From Kordia sp. (lineage in GTDB: Bacteria; Bacteroidota; Bacteroidia; Flavobacteriales; Flavobacteriaceae): a stretch of 64,000 nt of DNA. The translations under genes were made by a program, and so were the position numbers. Shown in pieces: positions 36,140 through 44,700 of this stretch. The notes under the pieces were generated by a model that saw only the letters and a program-made list of their open reading frames with translations, was not told the origin of the DNA and did no database searches. The stretch is taken from positions 1-64,000 of the forward strand of contig NZ_JAKVBC010000011.1 in the NCBI RefSeq assembly GCF_022447245.1, read 5' to 3'. The first letter of the stretch is position 1, and each line of letters begins with the position of its first letter.

Positions 36140-37211
36140 ATTAACCTTTCTCGCCCTTGTTTTGCCTGTTCTCGTATTTGCGAATAATGGATTTGGGAAA
36201 CACCTTGGAAAGCATACTAAAGAGAAAACAATTACTAAGGAGTTTTCAGTGAATTCAGATGCTGTGTTAAAAATTACCAATAGTTATGGAGCTGTATACA
36301 TGACTGCTTGGGACAAAAATACGGTTGCTATTGAAGTTGTCATTAAGACGAATGGAAATTCTGAAAAGAAAGTAGCAGAACGTTTAAGTCAAATTGACGT
36401 TGATTTTACAAACACAAGCAATATGGTAAATGCCAAAACGAAATTTAATAATGGTTCAAAGGCTTGGTGGAAATGGAATAAACGCAACAGTGTAAATGTT
36501 ACAGTAAATTATACGATTAAGTTTCCAAAAGGAAATGTGTTAGATATTTCAAATGATTATGGTAAGATCTTTATTGATAAAGCTGAAAATAGAACTTCTT
36601 TAAACTCAGATTATGGCGGAATGGAAATTGGAGAACTGTTATCAGAAGATAATTCACTAAATTTCGATTATTCAAATAATGTCAGTATTGCTTATATGAA
36701 AGGTGGACGAATTAATGCTGATTATTCTTCATTTAATGTAAATAAAGCAGTAAATATTACGTTGAACGCCGATAATACTAGATCACTTTTTGGTACTGTA
36801 AACAATATTGAATACAACTGTGAGCATAGAACACTTCAAATAGAACAAGCAAACAACGTACGAGGAACTGGAGATTATTTGTCATTGCGTTTGGGAACAA
36901 TTTCTGGAAATATAGACTTAGAAGCAGATTACGGTTCTATCAAAATTTCAGAAATGACTGATAAAGCTGGTGATATTAATATTGAATCTGAATTTGCTGG
37001 CATCAAAATAGGATACGATCCTAACTATTATTTCAACTTTGAGTTTGACCTAGAAAATGCAAGCTTTAAAGGGGAGAATAGTCTCGTATTAAACAAAAAA
37101 ATCATTGAATCGGGTGAAAGCTATTACGAAGGCTATCACGGAAATGGTTCAAGCGACAACAGTATTATCATTAATTCTGAATACGGAAGTATTCGATTTA
37201 TAAAACAATAA
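36120..37211 (+). CDS. Secreted DUF4097-like putative adhesin
   Basis: A signal peptide (about 1-22, LALVLPVLVFA) precedes a right-handed beta-helix-like body of 340 residues. The pattern VLKITNSYGAVYMTAWDKNTVAIEVVIKTNG and the recurring short motifs DYG, DYS, EYGSI (about 8 times) resemble DUF4097/auto-adhesin-type solenoids. The start overlaps the end of the previous gene by 20 bases. It is expected to act in the envelope under control of the upstream sigma factor. Exact role unknown. Confidence 0.7.
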   Translation: MNKLSYKLTFLALVLPVLVFANNGFGKHLGKHTKEKTITKEFSVNSDAVLKITNSYGAVYMTAWDKNTVAIEVVIKTNGNSEKKVAERLSQIDVDFTNTSNMVNAKTKFNNGSKAWWKWNKRNSVNVTVNYTIKFPKGNVLDISNDYGKIFIDKAENRTSLNSDYGGMEIGELLSEDNSLNFDYSNNVSIAYMKGGRINADYSSFNVNKAVNITLNADNTRSLFGTVNNIEYNCEHRTLQIEQANNVRGTGDYLSLRLGTISGNIDLEADYGSIKISEMTDKAGDINIESEFAGIKIGYDPNYYFNFEFDLENASFKGENSLVLNKKIIESGESYYEGYHGNGSSDNSIIINSEYGSIRFIKQ

Positions 37212-37256
37212 TTCATCAAATCATAAAACAAACATTAATTTAAAAAATCAATCATC

Positions 37257-37985
37257 ATGAAAAAAGCGACAGTATTCATCATTACATTATTACTAGCTAC
37301 AACAGTTTCACACGCACAGTGGGGAAAAAAGAAAATTAAAGGAAATGGTAATGTGACCACCATTACTAGAACTACATCAGACTACGATGCCGTAAGCGTA
37401 GCAGGTTTCTTTGATGTAGAATTGGTAGCTGGAACTGAAGGAACTATTACTTTAAAAGGAGAATCTAATTTATTGGAATATATTGAAACAGAAGTAAAAG
37501 GAGATGTGTTAAAAATTAAAGCCAAAAAAGGAGCTAATTTACGCGTAAGTAGAGGAAAGCAATTAATTATTACAGTTCCTTTTAGAGATATTAGTGGAGT
37601 TTCATTATCTGGCTCAGGAGATGTATATACAAAAGATACGATCAAAGCAGATACTTTTAAAATGGCATTGTCTGGTTCTGGAGATGTTATCGTTGATGTA
37701 AACACAGGAAAGCTAAAAATGGCGGTTTCTGGTTCTGGAGACATGACAGCAAGAGGAACTGCTGATAATGCAGAAATGGCATTGTCTGGTTCTGGAGACA
37801 TTCACGCATCTAAATTACAAGCTAAGAGTGCTAAAGTTAGCTTGGCAGGTTCTGGAGATATCCGATTACACGCTACCGATTATTTAAAAGCTCGTGTAGC
37901 TGGTTCTGGAGATATCACATGTAAAGGAAAACCAGTAAAACAAGATACTAAAGTAGCAGGTTCAGGAAGTATTTCTATGAACTAG
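37257..37985 (+). CDS. Head GIN-domain (DUF2807) auto-adhesin-like protein
   Basis: A 242-residue exported protein with signal peptide (1-20, ending SHAQ). After a short basic linker, a GIN/DUF2807 beta-solenoid starts at DYDAVSVAGFFDVELVAG. Six or more copies of a GSGD tetrapeptide (SGSGDVYT, SGSGDVIV, SGSGDMTA, SGSGDIHA, AGSGDIRL, AGSGDIT) mark successive coils about 20 residues apart. It is the last gene of the sigma-factor operon (45 bases after the previous gene). Similar proteins are thought to be surface or periplasmic scaffolds; no enzyme activity is evident. Confidence 0.85.
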   Translation: MKKATVFIITLLLATTVSHAQWGKKKIKGNGNVTTITRTTSDYDAVSVAGFFDVELVAGTEGTITLKGESNLLEYIETEVKGDVLKIKAKKGANLRVSRGKQLIITVPFRDISGVSLSGSGDVYTKDTIKADTFKMALSGSGDVIVDVNTGKLKMAVSGSGDMTARGTADNAEMALSGSGDIHASKLQAKSAKVSLAGSGDIRLHATDYLKARVAGSGDITCKGKPVKQDTKVAGSGSISMN

Positions 37986-38013
37986 AAGATTCAACAATCA
38001 AAATTTGGACATT

Positions 38014-38046
38014 AAAAAATCCACTCATTACTGAGTGGATTTTTGC
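38014..38046. terminator. Bidirectional terminator
   Basis: AATCCACTCA-TTAC-TGAGTGGATT with A-run left and T-run right, between convergent genes ending at 37985 and 38070. Confidence 0.9.
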
Positions 38047-38069
38047 TTTATGAGTATTTTGTATATGCT

Positions 38070-38669
38070 TTATTCTCTGGAAAAAACTGAAACAGAGGAA
38101 ACGTCAACTGAATATTCAATTCCATCTTGTGTTTGTATTTCTTGTTGATCTTGCACAAAGGTAAGCGTTTGTCCATCTGCGCTCAACTGATACGTTAATT
38201 GCTGTGGCTCACCTGTTATTGCACTTGTATCTACACCAGGAGTTGTAATCGTAAAGAAAGGATCGTTTGTAACAATTGTATTATTTCCGACATCCTCATA
38301 ATTTCCTGAATTTGTTTGGTCAGTAAGCGATTGTGTTGTTGTCGTTGGTGCTTCACCAGCAATGCTAAAAGAACTTTCAATGCTGTAATCACCAGTTGCT
38401 ACATAGGTATTTTCAGTAAACGTAACAGTATAATCTAAATCAACACCCGTAATAGTTCCTGTGGTAGATATAGGAATTCCCAAAATAGTAGTCGTGGTTT
38501 GTATGTCTGCTTCTAAAGATACGGCTCTCCATGTTCCTAAAAGGGTTCCTGGATTGTTTGTATTGTTTGTATTTGCAGTTTCTTCTACTCCATCATCTAA
38601 AGCTTCATTTTCACAGGTAAATGCAGTTAGGGAAATAAAAATTAACAGTAAAAGGGATGTTTTTTTCAT
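38070..38669 (-). CDS. Lipocalin-like lipoprotein
   Basis: The signal peptide MKKTSLLLLIFISLTAFTC ends in a lipobox (Cys19). A Thr/Asn-rich linker leads to LLGTWRAVSLEADIQTT, a lipocalin-type opening, and a beta-rich body of about 150 residues with YTVTFTENTYVATGDYSIES. It is likely anchored to the outer membrane. No T9SS tail. It shares the LLGTW opening with the secreted protein at 4911-5660 but little else visible. Ligand unknown. Confidence 0.75.
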   Translation of the reverse strand: MKKTSLLLLIFISLTAFTCENEALDDGVEETANTNNTNNPGTLLGTWRAVSLEADIQTTTTILGIPISTTGTITGVDLDYTVTFTENTYVATGDYSIESSFSIAGEAPTTTTQSLTDQTNSGNYEDVGNNTIVTNDPFFTITTPGVDTSAITGEPQQLTYQLSADGQTLTFVQDQQEIQTQDGIEYSVDVSSVSVFSRE

Positions 38670-38748
38670 TTGATAACGGTTTTAATTTGTGCCAAATTTA
38701 ATAAAATTTATATCGTAAGCAACTACTAATCTTTTGATTGCATATGAA

Positions 38749-39459
38749 TCATTTATAATATTCGTAACTTCGGATGATTATTTTATGTGGTGTCTTACTG
38801 TCTTCATCTTCATAATAAAGTCTTTTGGTCCAATTATTTTGATCATCAAATTCTGTATACTCAAATTTTTCAATTTCATCATCTCCCACAGGAAAGCTCT
38901 TCTTTATCCCAACGAGAAATCCATTTTCGTCATATAAAAATTTCTTTTGAACTTCATAATTTACTTCCCCATTATACAGCGTTTTAAGATCACTACCTAC
39001 AGGTTTACCATCTTTTAGATAAGCCGTCCCTTTAGATACTTCTATTAATTCGCCCTCATAAGGTTCATAAGAGGTAAACTCAATTTTTGTATCTGAAGTA
39101 TGGGTGTATTTATTAATTCCTTGAAATTTTCCTTCTGCATCATACCTTGACTCTTCTACCATTTTTCCATTTTCTATTTTGGAAATTAAATAATAGCGTA
39201 TCTTATTGTTCTCATCAAAAAAATTTGTTCGTTCATGATCACCTTTCTCTGAAAAAATGAGACTGTAATTTCCAAATCGTGTGGGTGCTCCTTGTTGCCA
39301 TTTACCAGATTTTTCAACTGGCTCATATTGATTCTCAACAAGCGTTTTTACTTTTCCGTTCAATCCGTATTTAGTCCACTCTGTTTGCTCCACACAGGAA
39401 TTCAACATAGTAAGAACAATACTTATTATTGGAAATAGTATATACTTTTTATTTTTCAT
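38749..39459 (-). CDS. Lipoprotein of a tandem paralogous pair (intact copy)
   Basis: A 236-residue lipoprotein (MKNKKYILFPIISIVLTMLNSC, lipobox Cys22). The mature part has repeated short strand-turn units with YD.EG / DENG / DGK motifs (LNGKVKTLVE, YDAEGKFQGINKY, YLKDGKPVG, YDENGFLVGI), resembling MORN- or YD-type beta-hairpin repeats. It ends FDDQNNWTKRLYYEDE..YEYYK. The start overlaps the 3' end of the paralogue at 39449-40161 by 11 bases, so the pair is translationally coupled. Function unknown. Confidence 0.7.
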   Translation of the reverse strand: MKNKKYILFPIISIVLTMLNSCVEQTEWTKYGLNGKVKTLVENQYEPVEKSGKWQQGAPTRFGNYSLIFSEKGDHERTNFFDENNKIRYYLISKIENGKMVEESRYDAEGKFQGINKYTHTSDTKIEFTSYEPYEGELIEVSKGTAYLKDGKPVGSDLKTLYNGEVNYEVQKKFLYDENGFLVGIKKSFPVGDDEIEKFEYTEFDDQNNWTKRLYYEDEDSKTPHKIIIRSYEYYK

Positions 39460-40161
39460 AATAGGTATATGTTCTTGTGACTAATTTTTGTGGTGTCTCA
39501 CTGATATCATCAACATAATCTAATCTTTTTATCCAATTATTTTGATCATCAAATTCAAGATATTTGTAAGTATATTTTTTAACTTCACCATCTTCATTTG
39601 TCTCTTGAATAGTATGTACTTGTCCATTTTCATCGTATTGAAATTTTACTCTAAACTCATACGTTACTTTTCCATTGGTAAATGTTTTGTGATCTCTTCT
39701 TACTAACTTACCGTTTTTCAAAAATGTTTTCCCCGCTCCAACTTCTTCTCCTTTGGGATTATAAGTAGTAAATTCAACTTTAGTCACAGAGAGGTGTTTG
39801 AAATTTGTAATTCTTTCTAATTTCCCTTTTGATCATAAGAGGATATTTCTTTTATTTCTCCATACTCTTTTTTGGGGATTGAACGTTCTTTCATTTTTCC
39901 ATTTTTCCCAATAAAATCTTCTACTTCAAAATTTCCATCAGCATCAAAAGCAACACTGTAATTTCCAAATTCTATTGGTTCTCCTTTGTTCCATTCTCCA
40001 AATTTTGTTTCGGGTTCGTAATGCATTTCTACAAACTTTTTTACTTTTCCGTTAACATCGTATAAATTCCAGTCCGTTTTCTTTCCACAGGAACTTAGCA
40101 TTGCAAAAACAATAATGAGTATGAGAATTGAAATATGTTTTTTAGTTTTCATAACATTCAT
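39449..40161 (-). pseudogene. Frameshifted paralogue of the 38749-39459 lipoprotein
   Basis: Two frames form one gene. The first (from ATG 40161 or, better, 40152: MKTKKHISILILIIVFAMLSSC) runs to SSYDQKGN and a stop at 39817. Reading one base over from the AAAA run near 39829 restores YDQKGKLERITNFKHLSVTKVEF, which aligns with YDAEGKFQGINKYTHTSDTKIEF of the neighbour, and continues to FDDQNNWIKRLDYVDD..YTYYEK. A single missing A in a homopolymer explains the break. This may be a sequencing error or a real, recent inactivation. The apparent start at 39787 is GTG and is not a true start. Confidence 0.85.
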
Positions 40162-40188
40162 AGGTTTACTAAAGTTATGCAGATATGT

Positions 40189-41520
40189 TTATTGTACATA
40201 TTTCGTTTTCTTCACAAAACTCAATACGATAAAAGAAATCAGGAAAAATATAGCCAAGAACATTACGGACCATTGCATAGATCCTGTAATCGATTTTAAA
40301 GCTCCAAAAACAACCATTCCCAATACAATCGCTACTTTTTCCGTAACATCAAAAAAGCTAAAATACGTTGCGGTATCTTCTGTTTCTGGCAATAGTTTGG
40401 AATAGGTTGAACGCGATAAGGATTGAATGGCACCAAGCACTAAACCTATTAATCCGCCTAATATATAAAAGTATAATTGAATTTTTTCTTGATCTTTATC
40501 TAACATAAATGCAACAAAACAAACGGCTCCCCAAATGACGATTGTGCTTTTTAATGCAGTTAAGTTTCCGTATTTTTTGGATATGTTTGAAAAGATATAT
40601 GCGCCAAAAATGGCAACAACTTGCACCAATAATATAGCACCTATTAAGTTGGTTGTTGGCAATCCTAATTCAGTACTTCCAAAGATTCCCGCCATGTAAA
40701 TAATGGTTTGTACACCTACGCTATAAAAGAAGAAAGAAATTAAATAGGTACGTAATTGTGGATAATCCGTTAACTCCTTCCAAACTTTTCCTAATTCTTT
40801 GAAACCACTTGTTAAATAACCTTTTTGAGGTTTTCTTTCATGCACATTTTCAGGCAATCTTCTATAAGTGATTTGAGCGAAACCTAACCACCAAACTCCG
40901 ACTGCAATAAAAGATATTTGCGTAGGTAATGTACCTTCTTTCAAACCAAACAAATCAGGTTTCATGATCAGTACTAAACATAAAACCAGCAATAAAATAG
41001 AGCCAATATAACCGTAAATAAAACCTTTAGCACTTGCTGCATCTTGCTGTTCTGGATGCGCAACTTCAGGTAAATAGGCATTGTAAAAGACAATACTTCC
41101 CCAAAAACCGATTCCAGAAGTAATGGTTAATAAAATCCCTATCCAAAGCGAAGACTCATCCTTAAAGAAAAATAATCCCATAATGGATAAAGAACCTAAA
41201 AGACAGAAGAATTTTAAAAATTTAAGTTTACTTCCTGTGTAATCTGCAATTCCAGAAAGTATTGGTGATGTAATGGCTACTATTGCCATAAAAAATGCAA
41301 TTGTATAATCGTATAAGGTTGTAGGATCCCATTGCGTTCCTAAAAAAATAATTTTTTTATTAATAGCATATTGAGCAAATTGTCCTGTTACCGTTGCATA
41401 ATATATTGGAAACACTGCTGTGCTTATTACGAGTGAATATACTGAGTTTGCCCAATCGTAAAATGCCCAAGCATTAATTAGTCTTTTGTCTCCTTTTTGT
41501 AGTTGGTTAGTTTTTTTCAT
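40189..41520 (-). CDS. MFS permease, UMF1/Atg22-like
   Basis: A 443-residue inner-membrane protein with about 12 hydrophobic helices. The ATG at 41520 is preferred (MKKTNQLQKGDKRLINAWAFYDWANS); the longer frame to 41562 would start with TTG. The motif AFYDWANSVYSLVISTAVFPIYY is the signature of the UMF1 family related to Atg22 vacuolar exporters, and FWGSIVFYNAYLPEVAHPE supports it. Substrate unknown; amino acids are the usual guess. It lies 28 bases from the lipoprotein pair on the same strand, possibly by chance. Confidence 0.88.
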   Translation of the reverse strand: MKKTNQLQKGDKRLINAWAFYDWANSVYSLVISTAVFPIYYATVTGQFAQYAINKKIIFLGTQWDPTTLYDYTIAFFMAIVAITSPILSGIADYTGSKLKFLKFFCLLGSLSIMGLFFFKDESSLWIGILLTITSGIGFWGSIVFYNAYLPEVAHPEQQDAASAKGFIYGYIGSILLLVLCLVLIMKPDLFGLKEGTLPTQISFIAVGVWWLGFAQITYRRLPENVHERKPQKGYLTSGFKELGKVWKELTDYPQLRTYLISFFFYSVGVQTIIYMAGIFGSTELGLPTTNLIGAILLVQVVAIFGAYIFSNISKKYGNLTALKSTIVIWGAVCFVAFMLDKDQEKIQLYFYILGGLIGLVLGAIQSLSRSTYSKLLPETEDTATYFSFFDVTEKVAIVLGMVVFGALKSITGSMQWSVMFLAIFFLISFIVLSFVKKTKYVQ

Positions 41521-41715
41521 TTCGCTAATATCATAAAAAAGTTGTTCAATTTTGGACGACAACTAAAATACAGATTTATTTTTAATGCATTCACAGGATC
41601 TTTTCTTGTAAGCCTGAAGTTACATTAACGAAATGTTTTCAATTATTTAGGTAAAGGTGTTAGAGGTTTCAATCATATTAAAAAAGATAAAATTATAAAG
41701 TCACATCCTTTAACA

Positions 41716-44700
41716 TTAGTGAATTTTAATTTTTTTAGTGATTTTATGCGTTTTATCTAATGTAAATTTCACGAAATAATATCCTTCGTTTGCTGTAAAT
41801 GGAAGTTCAATACGGTAATCAGAATAGTATGATTTTTGGTCTTGCCAAATTTGTTGTCCGATGGTATTATAAACTTTGATATCTTCTATAGAAAACAAAG
41901 TCATATTTTGAAAAACCAAGGAATTAATTTTGGAATTATAAAATGTCGTCAAGCTATTTACTTCAACCTCTATCGAGGGAATATCTAAGGTTGAATTTTC
42001 TTGGAAAACAAGATAAAATCTATGTTCGTAAGTTCCCGCTGGCAATGTCAAAATTGCTATTGAATTTTGATCCAATAAATTGTAAGTATTGGTTTGGCTG
42101 TCATAAAAGAACACCTGTAAGTTTGAAGGTAAACCTGAAAGATCTTCGGCACTGAATACCATCTCTCCAGTGGCACCCACTTTAATTTTTAAGGGTAACA
42201 TTTGGTTGGAATCAATTTGACCTATACCTTGAATCACCATTGGAACTCCCAATATATCAAAGGCACAATCAGTAAAATTCCACTGAAATATGGGAGCATC
42301 GTAACCGTAATTGATCCCATCTTCCAATCCAGGTTTCACTCCCAACAATAACTGTCTCTCTGCTCCCTCAGGTGTTTTAAATTTAAAATACATTCGTGAA
42401 ATATTATCATTTTCATTTTCTACATTTTCAGTGGTTAACGATTTAAATACCGACTCCCCATCTGATTCTCTCTGAAAAGCGCGCTGTGTATTAGAAAACT
42501 CAATAAAACCTCCATCGCTATCACCTTGCACAAAAAATCCTTGTCCGACAGGTATGTAGCGTTTTGGGAGTATGGTTCCATTACCTATACCAGACACATT
42601 AGGAGGAGAAATAGCTATGGTTGCTCCTGTCAAATTATATGTTGAATACCCACCTTGGTATTGATCTAATGTGTGACTTTCACCTCCCCAATGTTCCCAA
42701 AAATATAAAGCACCTGTTATGGCTCCGGGAGTAATAACATTGCCAGAAGTATCTAAGGTCTCTAAATTATCTTGAATAAATAGATTTGCATCTAATGCAC
42801 TAGGATAAGGATTTCCTATCAAATAAATGTTAGAGGAATTTATACTATGAGTAATGGTCCCGTTATTAGGCTTACCAACAAATGTATAGTTTTGATTGTT
42901 GGCTGAACTACCTGACCCTTTTTGGGTATAGCCCTCTCCAACCTCAAGAATTCCAGTAGAGCCTAGATGTTCCCAGTTTTGATAAGCACTCGTCTGATCT
43001 CTAAAAGCAAATAACCAGTAATTGGAGAGTGTAATCGGAGAACTTGGAGCTCCATCATATCCATCGGTAAAATTAATATCTAATATATTAGAAGGGTTTG
43101 TACCATCATGCAATACCTCAGCAATTGAGTATGATTTATTATTTGTATGAGTATTAATACTTCCTACTGGAGAGCACCAATAATTGTAATAATAAATATT
43201 AGTATGCCCTTGTTGATCTCTTTCAATATATCCAGCACTACTAACATCTAAAACAGAGTTTTCTTCTTGTAAAAGTTGAGATTCTCCTTGTAAATCAATT
43301 TTTCCATCTAATTTCAAATACAAAGAATTTTGTATCATCTGATCACTTTTTACAACTAAACTTGTTCCTGCATCTAATAGTAATCCCAAGTGAGAATGAC
43401 TTGCTACCGTTGATACGGTTGCATAATTTGTCAATGACACAATTGCCCAATCTTTGTGAGGTAGATTGGTAATATCCCATACATCTCCGTATTTCCATGT
43501 ACTGAGGTCAGTCCATTCGCCAGAATTTTCAGCAATGTAAGGTATAGGAGCAGTAGTTTCCTGTACTGTGGTCATATTAAATAAAAAACCATTATTAGAA
43601 TGTTGTGAAGTATCATTTGTAGTTCCATTGGCAGCAGATGTTAGTTTTAGATATAACTTCAAATCATCAGGAGACAATCCATCAATTTCTGTATTGGTAA
43701 TAGCTCCGTATACTTTTCCTCCATTAAGATATATAGCTTGATAAACTTGCTCTTTAATCTGTGTATCGGAGAGAGGTTTCGCATACACTCTAACCTCTTG
43801 AATATCTGCTTTAATAAAATCTGAATTAGCTATTGGACTCTTTCCGATAATGAAATCAGAGGTACTCGAAAGTAGGGAGCTTCCAATAGTTTCCACACTA
43901 CCGGCTGCCTCTCCGTTAATAAAAACTTTTAAATGGTTTTGATCGTACACAGAAGTCAAATGCACCCAAGTATTAGTTGGTATCGCTTCACTAGTTGTAG
44001 CGGAAATAGAACCATTATTAGTTGAAATTACCGAGGTTATTGTTTTATCAGGATTTACATACAAAAAATGATTAGACTCTCCCATAATTACATTAAGACC
44101 AGCAGTATTAGGGTCTAATTTCACCCAAGCCATATAGGTAAAACCATCAGAAGAACTTCCCAAAGAATTTACTTGTACATGATCATCTACTCCATCAAAA
44201 TCAATGCTAACAGATCTACTCAAGGGCACAATAGTATCATCGTCTGGTTCTCCATCACCATTATCATCTACATTGGTGAAATCGTTTGGATCATCAGAAT
44301 CATCTACTTGGTTAAATCCATTGGATTGCACCCCAGTTACTGTTGCAGCAGTATGGGTTTCTCCTTGAATTAGATCACTGTTCGTAATGGGATATTGCAA
44401 AACAAGCACCCAAGTTTCTGAGACTTCTAAAATACCATTATTGTTTGTATCTCCAGTGTAAGTTCCAGAAATGACACCTCCAAAAAATGGATCAGATATA
44501 GAAATATTGGACAAAGGGATTTCCCCATTGTTATAAAGAGTGTATGCAAAGGTAATCTCTTCTCCTGTTTCTGCAATACCATCCCCATCATCGGTAAATA
44601 CTCCTGTATGCTCAATTCCTATTTCGCCATCATATACACGTGTATCTTCGCTTAGTTTGTCTAATACTAAATTAGCGTCTATTTGATCTTGTGTATTAAA

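Noticed and set aside
37382-37801. 139-codon antisense frame inside the GSGD protein
   Set aside because: It is produced by the repeated GSGD codons read on the other strand.
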